Made by a program: the position numbers and the translations under genes
Source: Siphonobacter aquaeclarae
GTDB taxonomy: Bacteria; Bacteroidota; Bacteroidia; Cytophagales; Spirosomataceae
DNA length: 64,000 nt
Reading direction: 5' to 3'
NCBI RefSeq assembly: GCF_900103285.1
Contig: NZ_FNGS01000012.1
Coordinates: 62,001 to 126,000, forward strand
Notes under the pieces: generated by a model
Databases searched by the model: none
The model's input: only the letters and a program-made list of their open reading frames with translations
Told to the model about the DNA's origin: nothing
Shown here: in pieces, positions 25,618-32,843 of the stretch
How positions within the stretch are numbered: the first letter of the stretch is position 1
Layout of the letters: each line of letters begins with the position of its first letter

Positions 25618-25952
25618 TGGGAGAGGAGGATTTTGTTGAATTCCCGGAAGGCATTTTCCTGGCCGGGGATGATATCGACAACGTCGAAATAAGGCTTCCC
25701 ATAGACCTCCGTATCCCGGAGGCGCTCGATGAAGAGTTGGTAGGCTTCGAGCCTGTGAACGGTAATAATCAGAAAATCAGATACTTTTCCGTGAAAGTAC
25801 TCGCTGTCAAAAAGCCGGACGTTCAGGTCCGGATCGTTGAACAGCGGGAGTACGTGGTGGCTGAAGTACTCGTCGCGCTGCTCCCGGGAAAGGGATAGCC
25901 ATGCCGGTGTGGCGTTGAGCAGCATCAATATGGTAAGGGGTTTGGTTTCCAT
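25614..25952 (-). CDS. Darcynin-like protein
   Basis: A 112-residue protein matching the darcynin family pattern (ILMLLNATPAWLSLSREQRDEYF near the start, KVSDFLIITVHRLEAYQLFIERLRD in the middle). Darcynin is a small family of unknown function with a ferredoxin-like fold. The ATG at 25952 is chosen because the extension upstream to 26153 would overlap the Crp-like gene and is not family-like. It overlaps the following SDR gene by four bases. Confidence 0.8.
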   Translation of the reverse strand: METKPLTILMLLNATPAWLSLSREQRDEYFSHHVLPLFNDPDLNVRLFDSEYFHGKVSDFLIITVHRLEAYQLFIERLRDTEVYGKPYFDVVDIIPGQENAFREFNKILLSQ

Positions 25953-26020
25953 GGCCGCGCTTTTTGTTTTCACAAAACACGGTACCCTGAAATTCCGACG
26001 CATCAACCTATGTAAAGAAA

Positions 26021-26584
26021 TCACCGCCGGCGGATACGGCTCAGCTGTGTAGGCGTAATGCCGAGGTATGACGCGATGTGGTATTGCGGAATCACCTGCT
26101 CCAGGCCGGGGAACTGCTGCTGAAACCGTGCATACCGCTCGGTGGCGTTGCACAAAACCAGCTCTATTTCCCGCTCTTCCTTATTGACGAAAAACTGCTC
26201 GGCCAGTCGGCGCGCCGCCCGCTCCAACTCCGGCGAGGTATCGTATAGTGCTGTCAGTTGGCCGTAGTCGGCCACGAGAATCCGGCAATCGGTTAGCGCC
26301 TGCTGCACAATCTGGTTGGGTTGTCCGGTAATAAGCGAAGCGTAACCGCCTATCAGACAGTAGGGTACGAAGAAATGCTTGTTGTACTCTTCCCCTTCGT
26401 CGTTCCGGTAGAACGCGCGCATCACGCCTTCAGACAGAAAACCGATTTGCCTCGCCAGCGCTCCGGCTGTCAGGAAGTATTCCCCTTTGCGAAGCGTGAG
26501 AGGAGAAAACAAAGGTTCCAAACGCTCCCAGGTATCAGGAGGAAGCGGACAGAGGGTATCGAAGAAGGCGCGTAGTTCGGACAT
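26021..26584 (-). CDS. Crp/Fnr family transcriptional regulator
   Basis: A 187-residue Crp-like protein: sensing barrel (TLRKGEYFLTAGALARQIGFLSEGVMRAFY) plus a C-terminal helix-turn-helix (IPQYHIASYLGITPTQLSRIRRR). The recognition helix PTQLSR differs from the CRP-type RETLSR helices in this window. The start is the ATG at 26584; a TTG two codons earlier is less likely. A TATTTTTG box lies only 4 bases before the ATG on the minus strand, hinting at a leaderless transcript. The darcynin-SDR pair is directly downstream and is the probable target, but no clear palindrome was seen in 25953-26020. Confidence 0.88.
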   Translation of the reverse strand: MSELRAFFDTLCPLPPDTWERLEPLFSPLTLRKGEYFLTAGALARQIGFLSEGVMRAFYRNDEGEEYNKHFFVPYCLIGGYASLITGQPNQIVQQALTDCRILVADYGQLTALYDTSPELERAARRLAEQFFVNKEEREIELVLCNATERYARFQQQFPGLEQVIPQYHIASYLGITPTQLSRIRRR

Positions 26585-26599
26585 TCCCAAAAATACAGA

Positions 26600-27340
26600 T
26601 TACCCTTCCTGAACGTACCGGTTGAGTGTCTGAAGATTGCCGATGGCATTGCCGGCCGTATTGTTGAAATAGACATAGACGTCTCGGTCTTCGCTGATCC
26701 ATTCACGGATATAGCCGGCGAATTCATACAGAAAACCGTCGTCGTAGCTACCTTTGTAATTACCGTCCGGACCATGAAAACGCTGGTATACCACCGGCGC
26801 CGCTGGCGTTTCGAAGGGGGCGGAAACGCCGGATTTGTCGTGCAGAACGGGAGTCGCCCCGAAATCTTCCAGCAGCTGGTAGGATTCTTCCCGGTACCAG
26901 GAGTCGTGGCGAAACTCGACCGCCACCGGCCATCCGGTATTCAATTCCTCCAATGCTTCAAGCAGGTGCTGAACCTGAAGCAATTGGGAATACCGCAGGC
27001 TCGGCGGAAACTGAACGAGCATGGTACCCCGGCGTATCTCAGCCGGCGCAATGGCGTCGAAGAAAGCCTTCACGTCTTCTCTCCGGAAGGCGAGTTGCCG
27101 GGTATGGGTAATTTCCCGCCAGAGTTTGAACGTAAACCGAAAGGTAACGGGCGTGCTTTCGGCCCATTTGCCGACGGTAACGGGTCGCGGAAGCTTGTAA
27201 AACGTGCTGTTTATCTCGATACTGGAGAAAAGATGCGCGTAGTAGGTCAGTCGGCTGGATGACTGAAATTCAGGCGGATAGGCCTGTTTATTGGGTTGCG
27301 GAAGAACCAGCCCGCTGGTTCCGGAGAAGAAGCCTTTCAT
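26600..27340 (-). CDS. DUF72 domain-containing protein
   Basis: A 246-residue member of the DUF72/YecE family, recognised by the N-terminal GTSGLVL, the EINSTFYKLP segment, the FKLWREITH motif and the C-terminal DVYVYFNNTAGNAIGN. The family has a TIM-barrel-like fold and no settled biochemical role. The ATG at 27340 (MKGFFSGTSG) is the usual family start; an upstream extension is rejected. It lies 41 bases after the VOC gene on the same strand. Confidence 0.9.
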   Translation of the reverse strand: MKGFFSGTSGLVLPQPNKQAYPPEFQSSSRLTYYAHLFSSIEINSTFYKLPRPVTVGKWAESTPVTFRFTFKLWREITHTRQLAFRREDVKAFFDAIAPAEIRRGTMLVQFPPSLRYSQLLQVQHLLEALEELNTGWPVAVEFRHDSWYREESYQLLEDFGATPVLHDKSGVSAPFETPAAPVVYQRFHGPDGNYKGSYDDGFLYEFAGYIREWISEDRDVYVYFNNTAGNAIGNLQTLNRYVQEG

Positions 27341-27381
27341 GTGTCGAAAATACGTCTTCTCCGAAAAAAGCGGGCCAGGAA

Positions 27382-27792
27382 TCAAGCCTCCGCGTGCAGG
27401 GCTACGCGGTTTCCTTCTGTATCCCGGATGATGGCGATCAAACCAGCCGGAATCGGGGAGATACCGTTGAGAATGGAGCCTCCGGCTGCTTCCACGCGGT
27501 CGAGCACGGTTTGCAGCACCGGGCTGGCGTTGAGGTAGACCAATGTGCCTGTCAGCGAGGGCTTCGCGGCCGGCGAACGTACAAGCGCACCCGTTACACG
27601 GCCGGACGTAGCCTGGATCACGCCGGGATGCGACGGAAAAAAGGTCAGTTCTTCGTCTGTTTCGGGAAAGGAGCGGGTCGACATCTGAATGTCAAGGATC
27701 GTTTCGTAGAACGTTTTGGCCCGTTGGGTATCCAGCACCGGCAGTTCAAACCAGGTGAGGATATTGGTATCGGCATCGATTTTGCGGAGCAT
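27382..27792 (-). CDS. VOC family (glyoxalase-like) protein
   Basis: A 136-residue single-domain vicinal-oxygen-chelate protein. It begins MLRKIDADTNILTWFELPV, and the VOC pattern is seen in DTQRAKTFYETILDIQM and the C-terminal IPAGLIAIIRDTEGNRVALH. Close relatives are annotated as glyoxalase/bleomycin-resistance-like or PhnB-like. The ATG at 27792 fits the fold. Upstream is a Crp-like gene, with an 18-bp perfect palindrome in the promoter region, so regulation by that protein is likely. Confidence 0.9.
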   Translation of the reverse strand: MLRKIDADTNILTWFELPVLDTQRAKTFYETILDIQMSTRSFPETDEELTFFPSHPGVIQATSGRVTGALVRSPAAKPSLTGTLVYLNASPVLQTVLDRVEAAGGSILNGISPIPAGLIAIIRDTEGNRVALHAEA

Positions 27793-27844
27793 GATTGTCT
27801 GTCGTTGGAACAGGACAAAAGTGGCCGGTATCCGCCGCTTCCGC

Positions 27845-27862
27845 TTGTGACGATCGTCACAA
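27845..27862. promoter_or_regulatory. CRP-consensus palindrome before the VOC gene
   Basis: TTGTGACGATCGTCACAA is a perfect 18-bp palindrome containing the exact CRP arrangement TGTGA-N6-TCACA. It overlaps the stop codon of the Crp-like gene (27857-27859) and is centred about 61 bases before the VOC start, roughly -44 if the minus-strand CACTTTTG at 27816-27823 is the -7 box. Confidence 0.75.
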
Positions 27863-28426
27863 AGCACGTCGTTTCCGGATGCGGCTCAGCGTTTCGCGGG
27901 CGACGCCGAGATAGGAGGACAGTTGCGTCAGCGAAACCCGCTGCAGCAATTCGGGCCGCTGCTGCTCGAGGTATTCGTAGCGCTGGAGCGGCGTATAGAG
28001 TTTGAAGAGACGGGCATGTTCTTCGGACCGGGCGGCTGTCAGCCGCAGGCAGGCCTTCCCGGCTGTTTCCAGCTCAGGCTCGGCTTTCGCGGCGGCAAAG
28101 AGTCCGTACCGGTCGATAACCGTCACCCGTACTTTTTCACAGGCCTGCACGCCGTAGTCTGCCGGCGTACCGGCGGCGAAACTGCTCAGGTGGGTAACTA
28201 CTTCCCCTTCGAAGTGAAAATCAAGGTTTTTGTCGACGCCGTCGAGATCGGTAAAGGCCCGGACATACCCTTCTTCCAGGAAATACAAGGCCTGGCAAAC
28301 CCTACCTTCTGACCACAAAAAGCCACTTTTGGGCACGATGCGTTCGGAAAGCGCCGGTTGAAGCGCCTGCCACGCCGCGTCTGAAAGCGGCGCCAGAGAC
28401 GACAGGTATTCCCGGAAACGGTTCAT
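27857..28426 (-). CDS. Crp/Fnr family transcriptional regulator
   Basis: A 189-residue Crp-like regulator: sensing barrel (IVPKSGFLWSEGRVCQALYFLEEGYVRAF) and a C-terminal helix-turn-helix (VSLTQLSSYLGVARETLSRIRKRRAL). The recognition helix RETLSR retains the three CRP residues that contact TGTGA. A perfect TGTGA-N6-TCACA palindrome overlaps its own stop codon, positioned to control the VOC gene downstream. The ATG at 28426 overlaps the stop of the GNAT gene (28423), so it is transcribed with that gene. Confidence 0.92.
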   Translation of the reverse strand: MNRFREYLSSLAPLSDAAWQALQPALSERIVPKSGFLWSEGRVCQALYFLEEGYVRAFTDLDGVDKNLDFHFEGEVVTHLSSFAAGTPADYGVQACEKVRVTVIDRYGLFAAAKAEPELETAGKACLRLTAARSEEHARLFKLYTPLQRYEYLEQQRPELLQRVSLTQLSSYLGVARETLSRIRKRRAL

Positions 28427-28857
28427 CGGGCCAAATGAAGAATAGGATAGGGCTTGCCGGTACCGTCTACTTCCGAACGGCGTACCACTTCGAAGCCGAA
28501 ATGCCGGTAAAAACCGAGTGCCAGCGGATTTTGTTCGTTGACATCCACGTGGGTAATGCCCTGGTTTTCAATGGCGTGAAGCAAAAGAAGCTTGCCGGCG
28601 CCTTTGCCGCGGATATCCGGACGGAGGAAGAGCATTTCGAGGCTGGTACCGTGCGTCCCTGAAAAACCCAGGAGCTGGCCGGTGGCATCGCGGAGGCCGG
28701 TAACCGTCACTTCATGGAAAATGCCGGACCGTACCATTTCCCGGAAAAACTGAAAATCTTCTTCGGCGAGAAAGCCGTGGGTTGCGCGGACAGACGCTTC
28801 CCAGATGTCGGCGAGGGTATCGAATTCCGCCTCAGAGACGGACGTAAGGGTGTACAT
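28423..28857 (-). CDS. GNAT family N-acetyltransferase
   Basis: A 144-residue GNAT protein. The acetyl-CoA site is seen in LEMLFLRPDIRGKGAGKLLL (the V-x-x-x-x-R-x-x-G-x-G/A motif), and the C-terminal NPLALGFYRHFGFEVVRRSEVD is the usual end. It resembles putative acetyltransferases of the YjaB/ElaA type; the substrate is unknown. Its stop overlaps the Crp-like gene's ATG by four bases. Confidence 0.92.
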   Translation of the reverse strand: MYTLTSVSEAEFDTLADIWEASVRATHGFLAEEDFQFFREMVRSGIFHEVTVTGLRDATGQLLGFSGTHGTSLEMLFLRPDIRGKGAGKLLLLHAIENQGITHVDVNEQNPLALGFYRHFGFEVVRRSEVDGTGKPYPILHLAR

Positions 28858-28952
28858 GACGGCAAAAGTAGGCTTAATCCCGGAAGGAGAGGCCTGCTGC
28901 GGCCAGTTCCTGCTTTCAGTCAGGAGAGACCAGCACCCTGCCTTACAGAGTA

Positions 28953-29762
28953 TCAGTCGGTTGAAGACGCATTTCCGTGACGGATCATGCCGTGCGCAAA
29001 GCTAAAGCCGAAGCGCCGGTAAAAGGGAGCCATGTAGTCGGCACAGTACAGGCCCACCATGATTTGAGGAGGAATTTCGCCGTCCAGCCAGCGGGTCAGC
29101 TCCTGCATCAGGGCTGATCCTACGCCCCGGCGCTGCCAGTCGGGATGAACCATGACGTCTTTTAAATAGTAGAACGAAAGGCCATCGCCGATAATCGCCA
29201 GACTACCAATGGCAGTACCGTCCGCTTCGGCGACGAGGGAAAAGACTTCGTGTTCCCGTTTCTTTGCTGCGAAGGCGTCGTTGCGCTCTTTCGTCCAACC
29301 AACAGCGTTTCCGATGCGGAAAGATTCTTCAGGCGTGAGCGAACGGCGGACGACACGAAAAGAAGCCGTCGGCTGCGCAATACGCGTTTCAGCCGGTTGC
29401 CAGGGGGACGCGAAGTGAAGGTAGTACCCATTCAGGTCCCGAACGGTGTATTGGCCCATCCCGTATTCCAGCAGCTCCAGGGGAGCGACAATTTCCGCGC
29501 CGTTTCGTTGATGGCGGGCATACAATTCGTCAATATTCCGGACACGCATCCAGATTGAATTGCCCTTTGAGCGCTCGGCGAGCGTTTCACTGCGGTAAAA
29601 CTGAACATTTACCCCCAGCCACGACACCGCGCCGAGGGTGGGAGGCTCGCCCCATACCCATTTGTCGGTAAAGCCGATGACGTCCTGCCAGTACCGGATG
29701 GCATCGGCTACATCGGGAACGGCGAGGACGGGCTCGGCGATGACAGGGGAGGGGTCTTGCAT
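28953..29762 (-). CDS. VOC-GNAT fusion protein
   Basis: A 269-residue protein with two domains: an N-terminal glyoxalase/VOC-like domain (about 1-125; VLAVPDVADAIRYWQDVIGF ... YTVRDLNGYYLHFASPW) and a C-terminal GNAT domain (about 132-262; YLKDVMVHPDWQRRGVGSAL with the acetyl-CoA loop QRRGVGSA). The arrangement suggests antibiotic or toxic-metabolite binding linked to acetylation, but this is inference. The ATG at 29762 removes an unlikely extension with clustered cysteines. It lies 37 bases after the HxlR regulator and is probably transcribed with it. Confidence 0.88.
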   Translation of the reverse strand: MQDPSPVIAEPVLAVPDVADAIRYWQDVIGFTDKWVWGEPPTLGAVSWLGVNVQFYRSETLAERSKGNSIWMRVRNIDELYARHQRNGAEIVAPLELLEYGMGQYTVRDLNGYYLHFASPWQPAETRIAQPTASFRVVRRSLTPEESFRIGNAVGWTKERNDAFAAKKREHEVFSLVAEADGTAIGSLAIIGDGLSFYYLKDVMVHPDWQRRGVGSALMQELTRWLDGEIPPQIMVGLYCADYMAPFYRRFGFSFAHGMIRHGNASSTD

Positions 29763-29799
29763 GGGAATAGTAGGTTTTTTCTCACAGAATGCACAGAAA

Positions 29800-30174
29800 T
29801 CACAGAAGATGGGTCTTTTCACTTTCCGACTCCCCGATCACCTCCCTCAACCGCTCCTCATGTTCATCTCCCCATTGCCCCAGCAGCGTTATGACAGGTA
29901 TGAGCGTCTGGCCGAATTCGGTCAGGGAGTACTCCACCCGCGGCGGTACTTCGGGATAGATGACTTTCGAAACCAGTCCATGAGCTTCCAATTCGTTCAG
30001 CTGAAGGTGAAGTACCCGGCGTGAGGCTTCGGGTATTTTCCGTTGCAGCTCACTCGGGCGTTGAAAGCCTTCCCGGATAAACCAGAGCAACCGGATTTTC
30101 CACTTACCGTAGAGGACCTCCGCGACCAGATCGAGACCGCAGTTCAGATTCAGGGGTATTTTTCGGACACGCAT
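29800..30174 (-). CDS. HxlR family transcriptional regulator
   Basis: A 124-residue winged-helix regulator of the HxlR/MarR-like group: LVAEVLYGKWKIRLLWFI (the signature start), RPSELQRKIPEASRRVLHLQLNELEAHGLV (recognition region) and YSLTEFGQTLIPVI (wing end). One cysteine (C12) could be a redox sensor, as in YodB-type members, but this is not shown. It is divergent from an SDR gene; a near-palindrome sits between them. Confidence 0.93.
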   Translation of the reverse strand: MRVRKIPLNLNCGLDLVAEVLYGKWKIRLLWFIREGFQRPSELQRKIPEASRRVLHLQLNELEAHGLVSKVIYPEVPPRVEYSLTEFGQTLIPVITLLGQWGDEHEERLREVIGESESEKTHLL

Positions 30175-30218
30175 AAGTCAAATATACAGGCTATTGCCGG
30201 ACGTTGTACAGGGAAAAA

Positions 30219-30235
30219 ATTGTCACTATGATAAT
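30219..30235. promoter_or_regulatory. Near-palindrome, candidate HxlR operator
   Basis: ATTGTCACTATGATAAT has two 7-base arms with one mismatch around a 3-base centre, between the divergent HxlR and SDR genes. It lies roughly 60 bases upstream of the likely SDR transcription start, judging from GAATTTTG at 30272-30279. Confidence 0.4.
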
Positions 30236-30306
30236 CGGTTTTCGGTACTTGTGAGGTCCGGGCGCAAGCAGGAATTTTGCACCTGTTGAACGTCATCGAA
30301 AACACC

Positions 30307-31071
30307 ATGAATCAGGAACTTGCCGGAAAAACGGCTCTCGTTACAGGCGGCACAAAAGGCGCCGGAAAAGCGATTGCACAGCGACTCGCAGATGCCGGCG
30401 CAACCGTTACGGTCGTCGCGCGCAACCACCCCCAGGAAGACCTATCACCTTTGCGTTTTATCCAGGCAGATCTGAGTACGCCGGAAGGTGTTCTGAAAGT
30501 TGCGGAGATGGTACCCCGCCTGGATATCCTCGTCAATAACCTTGGAAAGTCAGGCACGCCGCCGGGCGGATTTGCCGTGCTGACGGATGCGGACTGGCTT
30601 GAAACCCTTCAGGCGAATTTGCTGGCACCCGTTCGGCTCGACCGAGCCTTTCTCCCCGGTATGCTCGAACAGAAAAGCGGCGTAATCATACATATTGCCT
30701 CGATTCAGGCACGGCTGCCGTTGTATGAGTCGACTTTGCCCTACGCCGCCGCGAAGGCCGGATTGCTGAATTACAGCAAGAGTTTGTCCAATGAAGTTGC
30801 ACCGAAAGGTATCCGCGTGGTGACCGTCTCACCCGGCTGGATCGAAACCGAAGCTGCAATCCGTTTTGTGGAAGAATTGGCACAAGGAGCGGGGACGAAT
30901 TATAACGAAGCGAAGCAACAGTTGATGCACTCCCTGGGCGGTATCCCGATGGGGCGACCGGCCAGACCGGAAGAAGTGGCGGAACTGGTAGGTTTTCTCG
31001 TCTCTCCGCGGGCAGCTTATCTGACCGGCGCCGAGTTTGTGATCGACGGGGGAACGGTACCGACGGTTTGA
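30307..31071 (+). CDS. SDR family oxidoreductase
   Basis: A 254-residue classical SDR with TGGTKGAG (cofactor loop), NNLG (the usual NNAG variant), the Ser in IASIQARL and YAAAK as the catalytic YxxxK. The C-terminal [16 protein letters not shown] is typical of FabG-like SDRs. The ATG at 30307 is preferred over an upstream start. It is divergent from the HxlR regulator, the usual layout for an HxlR-controlled oxidoreductase. Confidence 0.92.
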   Translation: MNQELAGKTALVTGGTKGAGKAIAQRLADAGATVTVVARNHPQEDLSPLRFIQADLSTPEGVLKVAEMVPRLDILVNNLGKSGTPPGGFAVLTDADWLETLQANLLAPVRLDRAFLPGMLEQKSGVIIHIASIQARLPLYESTLPYAAAKAGLLNYSKSLSNEVAPKGIRVVTVSPGWIETEAAIRFVEELAQGAGTNYNEAKQQLMHSLGGIPMGRPARPEEVAELVGFLVSPRAAYLTGAEFVIDGGTVPTV

Positions 31072-31122
31072 GAAAAGAAAAAGAAGTCGGTTATCTTTAC
31101 CCTTAACCTTCGTCTATTCCTT

Positions 31123-31581
31123 ATGTCATTCCCCGATATTTTTACGAAAGAAGTAACTGGGCAAATCGTCTCCCGCATTGAAAATCTCCGGCCTGATACG
31201 GCGCCGCAATGGGGCAAAATGACCGTCGCACAAATGCTGGCGCATTGTTCGGTGACGTACGAGATGATTTTTACTGACAAACATCCCAAGCCGGGACCGG
31301 TGAAGCGCTGGCTGTTGAAAGCCTTTGTGAAAGATACCGTTGTCGGCGCAAAGCCCTACAAACGAAACTCTCCGACCGCGCCGGCGTTTAAAATCATGAA
31401 CGAGCGCGATTTTGCCTCCGAACAGCGTCGGCTGATCGACTACCTCTGGCGGACGCAGTCGCTCGGAGCAGCGGCTTTTCAGGGGCGGGAATCCAACTCG
31501 TTCGGACCATTAACGACCGATGAGTGGAATACGATGTTTTACAAACACCTCGATCACCATTTGACGCAGTTTGGTGTATAG
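31123..31581 (+). CDS. DUF1569 (DinB-superfamily) protein
   Basis: A 152-residue protein matching DUF1569 in the DinB/YfiT superfamily: PQWGKMTVAQMLAHCSVTYEM near the N-terminus and MFYKHLDHHLTQFGV at the C-terminus carry the histidines of the putative metal site. The function is unknown. It starts 51 bases after the SDR stop and ends at a terminator, so the two genes may form one transcript. Confidence 0.88.
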   Translation: MSFPDIFTKEVTGQIVSRIENLRPDTAPQWGKMTVAQMLAHCSVTYEMIFTDKHPKPGPVKRWLLKAFVKDTVVGAKPYKRNSPTAPAFKIMNERDFASEQRRLIDYLWRTQSLGAAAFQGRESNSFGPLTTDEWNTMFYKHLDHHLTQFGV

Positions 31582-31602
31582 CGACACTCCTGTTCATTGT
31601 TC

Positions 31603-31638
31603 ATAGTCCCCGAAAGGCATCAGCTATTCGGGGACTAT
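31603..31638 (+). terminator. Rho-independent terminator after DUF1569 gene
   Basis: A 12-bp perfect stem (31603-31614 with 31627-31638), a 12-base loop and a T-rich tail (TTTGTTTT). Confidence 0.8.
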
Positions 31639-31702
31639 TTTGTTTTCTGAAAAACAGAAAACCGCGCCTGCAGCCGCTAAACAAACAAATTGGAATTGTT
31701 CT

Positions 31703-32031
31703 AAAATAAATTGTAAAAAACTATTTTTTTTCTAACGGATATGATTGATATTCCGCAAGTCAAACTGTATTGACGTCGATTTCCTTCGACCGCCAACCGA
31801 ATTATCGACAACCATAACCAACCCTGAATGCGTACACGCCTTACTTCTTTTGTGATCCTTTGTTAACGGATTGCGTTTCCCCGATTTTCCGGAAAGAGTT
31901 GTGTCAATGAGGCACAGATTACTGCGCAGGCAGTCCGGTTTTTGCATGCCTTATCTTTCATTTTCTGGCTCGCGTTGCGCGAGCCACCGGCTAATCTTTT
32001 ACTTCTAAACCCTGAATCGTTGTTCCGAACA
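31703..32031 (+). promoter_or_regulatory. Leader A: AT-rich promoter region with 12-codon upstream ORF
   Basis: An AAAATAAATTG...CTATTTTTTTT block (31703 on) is followed by the motif ACCATAACCAACCCTGAATG (31811-31830). Its ATG (31828) opens a 12-codon ORF, MRTRLTSFVILC, ending at 31866. Further down is an 8-bp hairpin (GGCTCGCG, TTG, CGCGAGCC; 31967-31985) before the coding start at 32032. The block, motif and small ORF recur before the next two related genes, so this long leader may control translation or attenuation. No T-run follows the hairpin. Confidence 0.5.
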
Positions 32032-32469
32032 ATGAAAAAACTAAACCTGTTGTCCCTGAGCTGGCTTTCTGCCTTGTTTCTCCTGCCGGTATGCGCTTCC
32101 GTACACGCGGAAAATACATTTGGACCGCGTACAGCCTTATCAAGCGAACGCGCTGCCACAGGTAGCGTATACAAGTGGGCGTTCTCTTATCCGACTCCGG
32201 ATTCCTATTACCTGATCCTGTATAATGTTCCGGTAAATGCGCCGGCTGCCGGTGGTATGTATTTCATTCCGGTTCAGAGTAATACAACCTGGTCAGTAAG
32301 CGGCATATTGCCTGCCTGGCTGTCGATCTCCGGTGACAGCGGCAGTGGAAATGGCACCATCACCGTAACCGTGGCTGCCAACAGCACTGGCGCAAACCGG
32401 TGGGCAACGTTGATGATTTCAGGAGATGGTGTAGCGCCGTATCCGTTTGATATTAACCAGAGTAAGTAA
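32032..32469 (+). CDS. Small secreted BACON-domain protein
   Basis: A 145-residue secreted protein: signal peptide (MKKLNLLSLSWLSALFLLPV...VHA), then one BACON-type beta-sandwich (VPVNAPAAGGMYFIPVQSNT ... SISGDSGSGNGTITVTVAAN ... YPFDINQSK). BACON domains are carbohydrate- or mucin-binding modules of Bacteroidota. It lacks the ricin-like and T9SS sorting domains found in its two downstream paralogues and stops where the lectin would begin, so it may be a truncated copy or a free periplasmic form. The ATG at 32032 is set by the signal peptide. Confidence 0.82.
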   Translation: MKKLNLLSLSWLSALFLLPVCASVHAENTFGPRTALSSERAATGSVYKWAFSYPTPDSYYLILYNVPVNAPAAGGMYFIPVQSNTTWSVSGILPAWLSISGDSGSGNGTITVTVAANSTGANRWATLMISGDGVAPYPFDINQSK

Positions 32470-32476
32470 TCCGACT

Positions 32477-32506
32477 ATACCCGAAAAGCACGCGCTTTTC
32501 GGGTAT
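32477..32506 (+). terminator. Terminator after the small BACON gene
   Basis: A 13-bp perfect stem (32477-32489 with 32494-32506) and an ACGC loop, followed by TCTTTC. Confidence 0.75.
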
Positions 32507-32649
32507 TCTTTCGTGAACATACCGACAGGAAAGGAGGAGATCCGTTTTCTGAAATAACCCGATTCGTACTTTTATTCCGGAAAACGATCCTCCCTGTTTC
32601 GGTACCGAATGGTCTTTCATTGTCTCCTTCAATCGATATCCGAATTATC

Positions 32650-32843
32650 AACATCTCAAACCAACCCTGCATGACGTTGACTCTTACCTCTTCTATTTTC
32701 TGTTAATCCGGATTCTATTTTGATTGACAACCTGATTTCGATGCACAGATAATATGAATTTACCCGTATTATTCTCGCTGTTTTCAGGCCTGTTTACCGG
32801 TTCTGTGTCCTTCTTTATACCTCACGCTAAACCTTATTTTAAT
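32650..32843 (+). promoter_or_regulatory. Leader B: conserved motif with 11-codon upstream ORF
   Basis: CAAACCAACCCTGCATG (32657-32673) matches the leader A and C motif. Its ATG (32671) opens MTLTLTSSIFC, ending at 32706, 137 bases before the coding start. The stretch CCGAATTATC just before it is shared with leader A. The upstream AT-rich block is weaker here than in A and C. Confidence 0.45.
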
